NCBI GenBank assembly: GCA_037179385.1
Contig: CM074188.1
Span: forward strand, 21,035,318-21,099,317
Reading direction: 5' to 3'
DNA: 64,000 nucleotides
From: Holothuria scabra
Lineage: Eukaryota; Echinodermata; Holothuroidea; Aspidochirotida; Holothuriidae
A model generated the notes under the pieces. It did no database searches. It worked only from the letters and a program-made list of their open reading frames with translations, and was not told the origin of the DNA. This document shows positions 1 to 12,436 of this stretch, in pieces; the first letter of the stretch is position 1, and every line of letters begins with the position of its first letter. The position numbers were made by a program, and so were the translations under genes.

Positions 1-574
1 ACTTTAAAGAAGACGTGCAGCAATGTTTGAACTTGCCTTTAAATAATGGACTTTCATTTAACCTTTCAAATTGCACCTTTCAGTGGCCTTGAAGCATGTT
101 GTTGTCCCCCTGAAACCAAGGAAGCAAAGTTGCATGAAGTTTACAAAATAGAAAATTTTTTTCACCTGATTCGCTAGTAAAATTCATTTCTAAACTAGGG
201 TGCAGATGTGGGTAACTGCCCTTTGGAAGAACATGCACATCATCTTGTACCCATGTGTGGGTCATTTCTTTGAAATCTTAAAACCTGTTAGCTGAATTGT
301 TCTGAACATGATTTTTTACATTCTGACATGTGGTTAGAGATACACTTGTTGTGATCAGAATGGCCAAGATGTATTACAGGATGACTTCATAGGGGAGAGG
401 TATGTAAAGACTAAGAGCATGCAACTTCTGTTCTCTCTGTTTTTTGGTAAAGCCAGATTTGTACGCAGGATTTCAATGGAGATGACCCTTTCTTCCTTTA
501 TGCCACATGTGCATGCACTTTTATGGATAGGACTACATGCCTCCTCAAGTATTCCTCTTGAGTTTTGGATTCTG

Positions 575-765
575 CAGGTATTCTACAAATATCACACTCC
601 TCAGAAAATGAAGGAGTGTGGAAGGTACATGTGTTGTTTTACCTGAATAACTTTATATGCCCTCCAGATCTACATCTAGGTGTTAAAAAAAGCCTACTCC
701 TCACAGTGAGGTGAGTGATAGTGTGCAAACCCACTCACATGCCTAAAAATTCAAGGCCTGACCTT
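575..765. repeat. hairpin-bearing interspersed repeat, copy 1
   Basis: This copy shares its order of words with 28736-28925. The stem-loop CACACTCC / GGAGTGTG at 593-620 is kept, followed by GGAAGGT. Further along come a CTCACAGTGAGGTGAGTGA segment and GTGTGCAA...CCCA. Sequence between the hairpins has diverged more than the stem. Confidence 0.55.
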
Positions 766-1363
766 TCATTTGGAAGTGTGTCAGGTACACAGTAACTTTC
801 ACCATTGGGCAACCCTGGGCAATCAAAGTTTTGTGTGCATCTTTGTTTTAGAGAGGATTTAAGTATTCTCCCCAAACATCAGTACACACTAACAGACAGC
901 AGCCATAAATCTCACATATTCTGTTTCTCATCAAAATTTCCTTTATAACACTCCTATGAGGACTTAAATATTGCAAATAGTAAGGCAAGAAAGGCCTCAA
1001 ATGTAACAGCAGCCAAATGGCCATTGCTGTAATACATTCCCTGTTTTCCGCAATGCCTCAATGAAATGAGTTGAGGCCAAAGTTGCCATCATAGCCTCCA
1101 GGATATATCCTCCATGCTTACAGTACTTACATGGTTTTGATGTACCTGCTGTTTTTCTGAGATTTTTTTGCAAATGGTCTTGGTGCCATTGTTCAAAAAT
1201 GAGAATGATCTTAATGCCCCTTGCAAGCTGAAGCCTGAGGTCCAGCAAGAAGTTTGCTTAGGACTTTAAATTTTACTCTCAAGTGAGAAAAATATTGTCA
1301 CATAATTCTCAAGAACCATTAAAAAAAAATGGTAAGTCTACTGTACCAATCCAAAATTTTCCT

Positions 1364-1560
1364 TTTAAAGAGGAAGAGCAGTTGCCCCAAACTTATTTTG
1401 AAACAACCATTTCTTCTCTCAAATTTCTTCCTCACTGTATTCCTCATCAAAATTTCTTTCATACTATTTAGCACTCCAATATTGCATACCGTATTCAACA
1501 TAAATCAAGCAGTTTTTCTCATGAATTTCACAAAATTTTAGGAGAAAAACTTTGCCACCT
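1364..1560. mobile_element. TTAA-bordered MITE, AGGGCAAGAGCAGTC family, degraded copy
   Basis: It starts TTAAAGAGGAAGAGCAGTTGCCCCAAACTT, a mismatched version of the family end seen intact at 47937. The far end is no longer recognisable. Confidence 0.4.
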
Positions 1561-2364
1561 GATCCTCAAGAGCCATTCATGAACTTTCAAGGGAAATATT
1601 GCATTTGTTTTACAAGGAAATTTCATCCTTTAAAAACCAATATTTATTGGCAAAGAGTGATAAATAATTACAAATAAGGTTGTATGTTAGCCTAATTGTT
1701 ATTAAAGAAATAATTTTCCCTCAGGTAGAAATTCAGTTGTTTGTTGCTCAAGAATAATTTGTTCACCCACACTTTCAACATGTCAAAAGATAAAACTTCC
1801 ATAACTTTTCTTGTGCATAATATTTTGAGAGATGAAGCTATTGCTGGGGTTTATTGTTGAGACTGGATGATTTCAAAATAACTAGAGCTATTTACTTTTA
1901 ATACTATGTTGGAACATCTTAAACACAATGTTTCCCTTTCAGATAGACTACTAGCCTATTACAAATTGGGTTGACTGCATTTTCTCTTCAAGTCTTCAAA
2001 TAAATTGGCAAATTTATATTCACCATCTGACCATTCCTCTTTCCAAGCTGATGACTCACATTCTTGAAAACTAGTACTGCAATGACAGTATTCTGAAACA
2101 TACCAGTATATGTAGGCTACAATACAATGAAGAGGTTTAATTTTTGACTCATCCTGCAGAGACTGGAAAGCTTGACCGCAGACTATGCGGTGGTACTGTG
2201 CTGCAACACTGTTCTAAACATTATACTCTACACTGTAATAGATAAGATTTAGTGTCAGTAACCAGAGGTGCTGTCCAAGAAGGTATTTTACAAAGAAACA
2301 AATTTATACAACTTCATACAGTATATTATTACAGCAGAGATGAGAAAGGCACAGTTTTGAGTAT

Positions 2365-2650
2365 CTAAAGGGCCAATCCTCTCATCCCAAACTACAAATT
2401 TTGTAGTGGTTTACAGAAATTTTCAGTTGGCTCAACTCTTTGATTGACAGCTAGTTCAAACAAAGCAAAGTACCAAAGCACATTTTACACAGCCTCTTCT
2501 GTACTGAGAGTGTTTTGATTACAAATTGGGGTCTTGTATGCTTCACCCTGTAGCAGGTTGTGTCTGGATGAGGATGAATTTTAAACAGCAGTTGTGGGAG
2601 GGGCTTCAGTTGGTAGGTAAGCAAAATTATAACTGTTTGGGGTTTAATTA
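2365..2650. mobile_element. TTAA-type MITE, GGGCCAATCCTCTC family, copy a
   Basis: It starts TAAAGGGCCAATCCTCTCATCCCAAACTAC and contains the family core TTGGCTCAACTCTTTGATTG near its left side. It ends near GTTTGGGGTTTAATT. Other copies at 2692, 21196, 26213, 35077, 40230 and 59125 keep the same order of blocks, and the best copies have inverted ends. Confidence 0.7.
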
Positions 2651-2691
2651 GATGCCACTTTTTCCCTTTAAAAGGTTTGCCATACTTTAGT

Positions 2692-3176
2692 TTAAAGGGC
2701 CAATCCTCTCACCTCAAACTGCAATTTTGTAGGGGTTTACCATAACTCTCAGTTGGCTCAGCTCTTTGATTGACAGCAGATCCACCAAGTGCAGAGTACC
2801 AAAGCTTTTGTCACACAGTATGAACTGTACTGGAAGTGTTTTATACACATTGAGCTTTTCTATACCCACCCTGAAGCAATAAACTGAGATGGTGTCTGGA
2901 TGAGGATAAATTTCAGAAAATTGTGAGAGGGGCTTAAGCAGTGTTGTAACAAGTCACGCCTCGAGTCAATTTCTCTCAAAATTATGGTGACTCGATAGAA
3001 TTCAGGAGTAATTTCCCCATTGAAATAGTACAGTGACTTGAGTCAATGACTCGACTTGAGTCCCTTAAAAGTTTGAAAACTGGTGACTGGAGTCACTAAT
3101 CTAGTGACTTGATTACAACTCTGGGCTTAAGTAAGAAGGTTAGGAAAAGTTTGGGGTGAGAAAATCGGGCTTTTAA
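2692..3176. mobile_element. TTAA-type MITE, GGGCCAATCCTCTC family, copy b, with a nested insertion
   Basis: The left end TTAAAGGGCCAATCCTCTCACC and right end AGTTTGGGGTGAGAAAATCGGGCTTTTAA are inverted versions of each other. It is interrupted at 2939-3123 by a hAT-like MITE flanked by an 8-bp direct repeat. Without the insertion it is about 290 bp, like other copies. Confidence 0.75.
2939..3123. mobile_element. hAT-type MITE with 8-bp target duplication
   Basis: The ends CAGTGTTGTAACAAGTCAC and (reverse complement of the right end) CAGAGTTGTAATCAAGTCAC are near-perfect TIRs. The element is flanked by GGCTTAAG at 2931-2938 and 3124-3131. CAGNG ends and 8-bp duplications are typical of hAT transposons. 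The 185-bp interior is rich in GACTCGA/GACTTGA words and has no coding capacity. Confidence 0.85.
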
Positions 3177-5679
3177 TTTTATTGCATGAAAGTTAGCGTC
3201 TCCCAGTGACATTACGGAATTATATTCAGTATACAGTAAATGTATTACAATCTGCATTCTTCAAAATGCCCAGGGTTCTATGTTTTCTACAAAAATCATA
3301 TCTCCAGTGCTGTTTGAAGTTTTGAGTTAATTACAGCTCATCCGAAGCTTGCCGTGTAGATTGTTTTCTTTTTCAATTGATTTGCCCTCGCCAATAAACT
3401 TTCAGTATGTGACCAGTCGAACCAGGCCAAATCAATTTGTGAACTGTACAGAGTTACTAAAGATATGTGTACTTGAGATGGGGCCTGATACTGTATGTAG
3501 ATCTAGCGATCTATTGGCTTACATAGATGGAACGAAGTGAAAGGAAGGAACTACATACAAGCAGAGTGCAAATTAGTCTTTGGTTTCAGTTAGCATAAGT
3601 TGGACTTTCTCTTTCCTTCGTTAGAGAGTACTGTCAAATGATACTATAGGACACATATTAAATTGAAGGAAATTTCATGTTCATCCAGAGTAGTATTACA
3701 ATTCAGGACGGGATTTTCATTGTGCCTCAGGATAGAGCTGTAACACACATGCCTATTTAATGTGCGTTAGATGTTATTGTTGACAGTGGTGCAGTACTGA
3801 GCATTCTGTGTTAAATTGTCTGCTTCTCAGTATTCTGCTGTGTCAAGAACCTGTCAGTGAACAAGTCTGGTGTGTACAGTTGAAACTACCCAGTGATTTA
3901 ATTTGATCCTAGGGAGATCTCCAAAGTGACTGGATGATGTTTTTCAAAGATTTTAGAGGAAAAGCTTGAGATGTTCTCCTTCATGGAAACTTAAAGAAGA
4001 CATCTACAGGTGCAGAAGAAACTAGTGAGTGACTTGCAAAGGATGAAAGTTGCAGAGAGGCCGAGGCTTGGGGGTGGGGGAGAGAGGGGAACAGTCATAC
4101 TGTATGTGATACTGTATGTCATTTTGATCATGCACTGTATCTAATACCCCCTGGTAGATTGGTGGGTGTTACCATACTTATAAGGTTAATTGTAATTGGG
4201 TGATAACTTTTTGCACTGCCTGTAGGGAAAATACAGCCCCCCTCTCCCTCCACCCATATGAAAAGGAATTATGCATGCTGTGATTGTTGTCATACCAATG
4301 TATGTGGTGATATTATTTCTGTTTCTTATTGGTTAAATTCAGGGAGTATACTGTAACGCTTGCCTTTTTTTGTACAATAGTACTGTATAAAGAGCCATTT
4401 TCATGTGTAATTGGTATTAATGAAGATTTGCAAGACTTTGCTTTGAAGCAATATTGGGGTGACTGCCCATTGCCTTAAAATCATGAATTCAACACTTTAC
4501 TAAAGGAAAACATGAATGAATAGGTGCTGGAGACCTTCATTGGTTTAGCAACTAGTAACTACAGTATAATCATGTATAAAATTTGATGGCAGTTAAACTC
4601 TGGCAGTGCTATTCCTAAATGTCCTTGAGCAGTGGGATATGCTTACATCTCCCTGGTTTGGGAGATATCTTATCCTCTTCAATCAACTTTCTTACCAAAA
4701 GCAAAACATTCATCTCATATTTTTATCTCAATAATGATATTGTCACACTTGCGGTTAACTAGATGTAGGTAAATATCTTGTTCAGCGTCCACCACCTCGG
4801 GGTGGTTTTACATTTCTTTCATGAAATGTTGTAGCTCTGTGCCATGGTGTAGCATGCATCCCTCAGAATTCGAAGATATTATTATTTTTTTTTTTTGAGA
4901 TAGTTATTTTGGCTGAAAATTAGTGGTCAAACAGTTGTGGAAAACAAAACAGAGCCATGTTGCAGCTCATTGCTTTAATACTCCTCCCCCTTGTAGCACT
5001 GCAACTGATAAGATTACAAGTGTGGAATGAAGTCCTACTTTCTCCCCTCTATTACCTATAGGAATGCTCTGTGTAGATTAACATTATGAAGATTCTATGT
5101 GCTGTAGTGCTAGCTAGTTCAGTGGCTAATGTTCATAGTTATCAAGAAGACATCTAATTACTTCTAAAGATATACCCCTTAGGGTATTTATAATATTGCA
5201 GACTGTCCTCGATGAGAAGGATTAATAAACATGATGTGAGAAATGTCTGACAAGAGACAAACCCATCCATACCTCAGATATTATTCTCTGGGTCTAGATT
5301 TTCTGTGAATTTTTGTCATGCAAAGACCAGACTTGACAAATGTATACCCAAATTAATTTCTATATAGGTACAGTAGCTCAATGCACATGTGGGCTAGTGA
5401 CAGATATGAAATGCCTCGTGAGGTTGTTTTGCTACTTAAATGTAACTAGTGCAGCTGTGTAGTAGACTTGAGCAGGTTAATACTGAACTCTATTTCTGAG
5501 TCATGACTCCTAGCTGGGAATAATGACCTAGCTGACCCCCTTTTTCTTGGAGTCATGACTGTTGGAATTTTTATACTACAATCTACAGTACACAAAACCA
5601 TTCATGAATCTGCTTTCTGTGTTCTATACAATTTGGGTTAATGTTCTTCTCCAAGTTAATTATTGAAATAAACAGTAAC

Positions 5680-5862
5680 TTGGTTCAAGTCGAGCCAGCC
5701 ATTCCTTTTTTCCAGTCCTGGGTCACTGGCATGCTTCCCTACTCCATTGCTTAATTTCAGTATGCTGCGCACAAAGCACAATGGCAGTAGGTTCAGTTGT
5801 TTAAGACTTCGGTATGACCCATCCAGGACTCAAACTCCTGCACTTGACCATGCAGTCAAGTA
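5680..5862 (-). repeat. tRNA-derived SINE, copy
   Basis: It shares TTGGTTCAAGT.GAG.CAGCC, TTTTTCCAGT..TGG and CTCCATTGCTTA..T blocks with the copy at 39.73 kb. The minus strand reads GGAGTTTGAGTCC (5825-5837), a weakened pol III B box. Confidence 0.6.
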
Positions 5863-7535
5863 CTGTATTTTGTAACAGTGCCATTACAGTATAGAACATA
5901 AACGTAACTGCATGTTTGTCTATAGCACCTTTTTGTAGAACTGTGTTAAGTGGGAGAATGTATTTTGTAGCATTGCACTGTATATGCAGTAGCAATGAGG
6001 AAGCTGTACATAGATCTAGTACTTTGCACCTTATTAGTGTCTTTAGTGTTAATTCACACAGTGAACGGTACAGAACCCTTACATTGATGCATACCGCTCA
6101 CATGGAAAGTGTTACAGCTAGGGTGTTTAATCACAAGTTTGTACAGTATATTCAATTTTTTTTTTTTATGCGATGGATATTTCATGCTTTGAATTCATTA
6201 TGCAGTAACAAATGCAATATTTATGTGTGAATTAATTGATGAAACTTGAATGTATTTTCCACATACTTATCTCGTGGCAGAAAGACCCATTAGAAATGGT
6301 CTTCATCATGATTAAGGTTTCTAGAAAGGGTATTTTTTATGGACACACTCTTATATTAGCCTGCATCCCGCGTCCCACCTGAACTCATCTCGTAGCATCT
6401 GATGTACTGTACATAGTAACACGTACTTTGGTGATTTACCCCAAGCATTTACATTATGTAAATTCTTCTATTTGTTGTGTATTTTCCTTAAGTGTACCTT
6501 AAACCCATGTGAACACTTTTGTTTATTGCGTAATTGTCATGAGTGTATATTTGTAAAATGCTTGTTGTCTTTGTTTATGGTTTATTATGCTGTAGCTGCT
6601 TACAAAGACCCCAGGTGGGGTCTAAATATTTTGCTGTTTTTGAATCTTTAGTACTTACTTTTGTCTATCCATCTGTCTGGATCCTCAATTTCCTACTTCC
6701 TCCAAGTAAATGTAGATTTTCATATCATATCATATTTAATTCTTTCAATGTAATATAACTTTAAATCAGCAGGTTGGGGATCAGTATACTGTCCAACATT
6801 AGGGTGATATGAAAAACAATAATTATTTCTGCCTTTGTTGATTTGACCATTCTGACATACACATTATGTCAATGTCCCCCCATACATTTCTGTGTATTGT
6901 CTGTAAAATTCGTTGACAGTGAAGTAATTTCATGTTTGGACAATGTAATGTAAAATTTTACGTAGAAATTTAGCTACTCTGTCCTAGATAGAGCAGTGTG
7001 CAAAATGTTTAGGCAAAACAATTTTTTCCCCTAGTGTATTTTTATTCCATATGATTTTTTCACCAATGTGAAAATAAAGCATTATAATGCCAGTATTAAT
7101 TTGCTTTGAAAGAGTTAGAACACAGACTTGATGAAGTGCACTACTTACTCCAGTTTTCAATTATCAATTCTTTTTGACTCAAAACTGCAAAACAGTGTAC
7201 TGTGGGTTTGGCCTGAAATCACATAGAAAGTTTAAGACTTAGCTGTACTTAAGGATGTTCCTGTTCCAGGCTATTTCTGTCCAAAATGCACAAAAATTTC
7301 CCTTGCTTCGTTGATGTTAACTAACACAAGGGCACTTTATACAAATACTGGTAGTGAATATTGATGATAAGGAATGATCTTAATTGATGTGTCCTCAGTG
7401 GCGGATTAAATGAAAACATAAAAATACTTAATTCTGAGCTGTATCCAGGGTAAAATATTAAACATTATGTGTCCTTCAACGTCCTTTGAAAAAAGAAAAA
7501 GGTTTTTTGGAGTGGCCTGTTTCCATTTGTTTTAT

Positions 7536-8572
7536 TAGCTCACACATGTACATAGTACATGTGTGAGGTTATAAAATGGGCCAGATGGCGTCAACTTTTT
7601 AACAAAAGCCTGCTCCCTTTCCATTTGTGGAGATTTGGTTCTGAAATTTTGGTATATGATTGTTTGTCAGTACAGCATTATAACCCACCTACTTTCATTC
7701 CAATGTTGGAGTGTTAAGCATAATTTTTTAGCTGTTTATGTAGAGCAGAGTTCATTGTGCCTGCTTAACAGTTAGCTGTTTATTCATTGTGCTGACTACA
7801 GCTACTTCGTTGTGTGTTCAATTGCTGTCTTGCAAATGCCTTGCAAGCAGACTGTTGTTTGATGTCTGACTCACCTGTGGACAGGGATCAGTGGTTTCTG
7901 CAATCACAGTGTCTTGGGATAATAGCACTGTATTGTGAAGAGAGCTTCATGGACTGAGCAGCTAGGGATACTTGACACACAAAATTGGGAACAATTCTGT
8001 GGTCAAGTGTAGCCTACATGAAAGGAAATAGGCTTTATGTGGTGGGGACATCTGTTCTGTTCTAGATCAATCAAGTTGGTCAAGGCAAGTAATTGTGATA
8101 ACTCTTTGAGTTCAAGCGCAGTAGGAGAGCCATTTGAGGAGCGATACATGTTTTTATTTTACCAGTGCAAATTCACACAGTGTTTCTTATGGAGTTATAG
8201 GAGAAACTAAATGTACTTTGCAGTACTTTAAAATATGCTTGATACATTCTACATATTTAGAATTTTTCCAAAATGGTCCTAATTAAGTTTGTATAGCACA
8301 ACAGGTTTTCTTAATTTTACAAACTTTTGCAGTATATTTATAGATCTGTCAATTAGGTTGTTTTCTTTCTGATGTAAAAGTTTGCACTTTTTGAAAGAGG
8401 GAGGGGGGACTTTTAGCATACCTTGTGATTTTGCAGTAGGGTTTTGAGTTCTTTGGTCATTTTGTACCTGTTATTTACCATTATTAAGGTAAGGAGGTTT
8501 TGTGGAAACAGATGAAGAAGTAATTGTTTGAGTTGTTTTTTTTTTTACAGACAAGAGAAAATGTGTGAGCTA
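7536..8572. mobile_element. 1.04-kb TIR element, copy 1
   Basis: It starts TAGCTCACACAT and ends ATGTGTGAGCTA, perfect 12-bp inverted ends. A second, internal palindrome (CACACATGTACATAGTACATGTGTG) forms the left tip. The copy at 50104-51150 is collinear and nearly identical by eye. Homology continues about 20 bp past the right TIR (CAACAGCATTGCTGTTCTAGT), so the true border may lie slightly further right. No transposase is encoded. Confidence 0.8.
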
Positions 8573-8999
8573 CAACAGCATTGCTGTTCTAGTTTTCCAT
8601 TATTTTACAATAAATTTGAGAGCTCTCAGTTAGATTGCTTTAACTACTAGGCCTATAGATATTGAATAGTGAAATTATCATGAGAACCTAGAATGCCATA
8701 CTTTGTTGAATAAATTGTTACAAATTTTTAAAAGCTAAGAGGAAACTATATTAGTGTTGATTGCTTTATTTTATTATACTATGTACAGCACAGTAGATGT
8801 CTCTGAAATGATTATAAAGGGAAGTTTTCATTCAACTTACTTCAATATATCATGCAAAGCCCAAATAGCCTTTGTCTAGTTGAACTGTTTTATTTTTGAG
8901 TAACCAATCATTTTATGTTAAGAAATATATCAGTTATAAAAGTTACTTGGAAGAAAAATCAGCAATTAGAGCTTGTTTCAAAATAAGTTTCGGGACTTT

Positions 9000-9485
9000 T
9001 GGAGCAACTTAAGTACTCCTTTCTTTTTTGGAATATGCCACTATCATGGACTTCCTGTGCATGGACAGAGCATACTATCTGTAGATTGTTACCACTGTAC
9101 ATGTGAGTATAGGCGTACAGGTTCTGAGATGGTTGTCTCTATGTTTTTGTGTGTGGAAGTTTGGACTTGCTCAAGTAGTCCAAATCAACAGATTTTGCAA
9201 GAAAGTTGAAATATTCTCAAAACAATAGAAGGTATAGTAAGGTCAAAATCACGACACATATTGCATGAATATGATGTTGTTTCTCATTCAAGTTAAACTT
9301 TTGTTTAATATATTATGGAGTCATTACTAAATCATACAAATTATAGCTTCACAGTAGCCATCTTGGTGCCCCTTTTTTACCCCAGTCAGTGGCGACAACC
9401 AGCGGATAGGAAATGTGTTACATGCTCTGTCCATGTGCAGTATATAGAAAGTCGGTGACCACTTTACTCAAGTAGTTTGTTTGTA
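9000..9485. mobile_element. possible fold-back element
   Basis: GCATGGACAGAGCAT at 9059-9073 recurs inverted at about 9422-9436. Flanking words (ACTT.AGTA, GACTT.CT) also match in inverted order. The arms are degenerate and no target duplication is clear. Confidence 0.35.
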
Positions 9486-12340
9486 CAACTTCTCAGCAAG
9501 TCTGCATGAATAAATAGACCTCATACTTTAATTAGACATTGCTGTTCTTTCAGATTACAACACTGTAAAAACTGATCAAAAATTCAACTTTCAAGTGTTA
9601 ATTTTTGCAAATGGAATAGAATCTACACTTCAGTATTTACATGGTGTTCTGTAAAATGTGAATCGGTACCGAGCATAAACAGGATCCTGTTTGGATTTAT
9701 AGGTACCATAGTTCAAGCTTTGTTTTATTGTATTTAAGGGTTCTGTTGACACATTAACCCTCACATGATTTCAAGCTAACACAGCATTGTAGGGTCATGG
9801 TACCTCGAGGTGCCCATCTGTAACTCACCTTTCCTCATGTCTCTAGCTACAACCTTGTGACATCATATCAAGCATGATACACATACTCAGACACAGATGT
9901 GAAACCCTACCTACAGAATGAAATATAAATGATATAAAGATGAGATATAAAGATGAATGTCTAATTTAATAACAAACCTTTTAAATCAATCATCATGATG
10001 TCACAGAATCACAGCTGATGCACTGTTTATGTGAATTTTTCACTCACTTTCATAGAAACAATAGAATAATACAGAATGCACAACATCACAAAGCAATTAA
10101 ATATATGTGAATGTTTTTAAAACCACCATCCAATCCAAAACTTTTGGAATATTGATCTAACAAAACAAATATCAAAGTATTTATGGCATTCACTATATGG
10201 TTCCATAGTGTTGTGATATTCTGTGTCAAATTATGTCATCTTTTACTAAACTGCTGAAGTCTGATTAACCAAAGAAGTTTTTTATAGAATTGTTCTTTAA
10301 ATTTTCTGTGATCAGATAGATACTCAATTTTTGCATTTATTCAATTTATCCTATAGTTCTGTCCAGTGGTGTAAACTTTTCTAAACACCGAACACAGTGA
10401 ATGTGAAACAGAAGATAGGTTTCAGAACAAGTCAAAGAAAGAGGCTGTTTAATTTATTTCTCTGACAGTTTCGGCATGATTATGCACCGTGTCTTTGTCA
10501 TTTAAAACAATGCATACTGTACCTCCCATTATTCTTAGGAAATGTGATATATTTACAGTATTACATGTTCAATTGTTGGTTTCTCAAATTCTGCAGATAC
10601 TTTTGTGTTGTCTTCTCTTTAAGAAAAGGTCCCTAAACTCCATATTTGAAAGACCGTCCTCTGAGCAGCTGCTAGCACTGCCAACACTGCTCTCTGCTGA
10701 CTATTAAATCCAAACTGAGTTTCACGTCTCCATGATCATAACTGTACATGGCCCAGTTGACTGCCCGGCAGTATTCTCTGTTTAGTACAACAATCAGCTG
10801 AGCACTTACAACTCCTTTAGGGAAGTACATAGCTCTGCCCAGGATTTCCAATATCCCAGGGAGCTTGTCTTGGCACATCTGTGTCTCCATTCTTGCATAC
10901 TAGTTGATTTGTTTGCTTGGTTGGCTGATCAGTTAAACTTGAGTTTCTTGCCCAATATGAAATAGAAGAAATTAGCACAGCTTGTATTCAGATCCTTCTC
11001 TGAGAACATTTGGCAAGTGATTGCCTAAATCAGCCATGCTTTAATGATCAAAAGGTTTAAGTTTTGTGATGGACATGAAGAAGTTGACTTTCAAACTCTA
11101 CCGAGTTGTTCGCCTTATGTAAAACTCTTCTTTTCTCTAAACATAAGCAAATGGTCCCACTGCCTGGGAGCTTCAACTGGAGAAGACTTGAGTGAGACAC
11201 ATGTAATGATCCCTTAAACTAGGGAAGTAAAATATATTGAAACGTGGTTGATTCGTTTTTGCAAAAGTGTCTTTTTCACCTTTGGCTCAATTTTGAAATC
11301 CAATAAAGAGTGCTGCAATAATACATGTAGTTCTCTATGCCTAGAGTATTTATAACAGTAGGAAGTTGCTCCCAATTTGATGTAGACGCAGCCAATGTGA
11401 AATCAGAAAATACACTTTAATGGTGGTTGGCAGTGGAAGATTGTTCACCAGAAGCACATCCAAGAACACTTCCTGGTTCAATTGTTACTGAACAACATTC
11501 CAATACTGTATGATGGATATCTTAGTCCCTCACATTAGCAAACAGAAAATGGGGCCAGCATTTTTTGCTCTGCACAGGGAACGTCTTTGGAGAGTGTAGA
11601 TTGATTGGTTGGACATTGTCGTGTGACTACCTGGAAGCAATTTGGTGTGTACAGTACATTACAGGACAAATATCCATCATACTGTGTATGCAGAAGCATG
11701 GAGTTTGGACATGACTGATCTTCAGTCATGTGAGTTGGCAGGTTAAAGTTCCTTGAAATTCATCTTAATTCTACTGTATACTGAACATATACAATAGATC
11801 CACTCACTCATTTCCTCTGAACACCATGAAGAATTTTTTTTTTGTGCAAAGTCCCCTTGCCCTCCACTCTCTGGCAAAGATTCAAGGAATTAAACAAAAC
11901 AAATACACAACTCCTGAAGGAGAACTCAGCTCCTGTTAAGAATAAAGATAGCATTAAAACTATGATTGAGACTTTGAGAGAGAGACTCAGAGCATGGAAG
12001 TAATACCTATTGATTCAAGTTATCATCTATTCACAGTCATTGAAATTGAATTCAGCTACAACTTATTCTTTATTTGCAATCTTTCTTAAACCAGGATAGC
12101 CTGACCAGTCCATAGGGACTGTTCTTGCATGGGACCTTGGGTGAATAGTAAAAACAAAACTAAGATATGGCTAAATAAAAGGCCAATGTTCAGAGCATGA
12201 AATACGAAACTCTATGTATGGCATAAGAGAAACAAGTGTTTTTTTTTTCTTATATTTCAACATGCTACAATGGAAATATTTACTGTATCGACAAGAATAA
12301 TATTTTCAGTGTGATGACCTTTTCCTACTTCCTTTTGCAG

Positions 12341-12436
12341 GAATCGAGTCTACAGAGAGAGCCATTAGTTTTCTTCACATTGAGGGTGAATGTGAAGCGA
12401 TCAGTTTCAACCTGAACATGAGTGAAGATTACCCAG
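12341..12436 (+). CDS. PARP6/8: PARP6/8-like gene, visible exon 1
   Basis: Acceptor TTTTGCAG precedes 12341 and donor GTATGT follows 12436. Reading starts with two bases of a split codon and ends with one base (G), which joins AT of the next exon to give Asp. Numbering visible residues from the Ile at 12343, this exon gives residues 1-31. It ends in ISFNLNMSEDYP, and the next exon adds DN; SEDYPDN is found at the matching place in vertebrate PARP8 (my recollection of the family). PARP6 and PARP8 are mono-ADP-ribosyltransferases that transfer one ADP-ribose from NAD+ to protein side chains. Their catalytic domain is C-terminal and outside this window. The hydrophobic-strand pattern followed by EDYP resembles an RWD/UBC fold; that is inference. 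The initiating exon is missing. Confidence 0.88.

Larger units (their letters stand above)
1..12340. other. 5' flank or upstream intron of the PARP6/8-like gene
   Basis: No exon could be supported in this 12.3-kb stretch. The first visible exon starts with two bases of a split codon, so at least one upstream coding exon must exist. In human PARP8, as I recall it, the segment before this point is only about 30 residues, short enough to miss by eye. The stretch is AT-rich and holds repeat copies listed separately: hairpin-bearing repeats, TTAA-bordered MITEs, a nested hAT-type MITE, a SINE and a 1.04-kb TIR element. Short ORFs here (for example 5916-6230) look like chance: they span intron-like sequence and contain no recognisable motif. 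No CpG-rich promoter-like stretch stands out. Confidence 0.6.

Noticed and set aside
10672..10890. Minus-strand frame with protein-like look (METQMCQDKLPG)
   Set aside because: Opposed frames overlap it, there is no recognised domain and no splice context; also checked as a possible upstream exon region and it is on the wrong strand.
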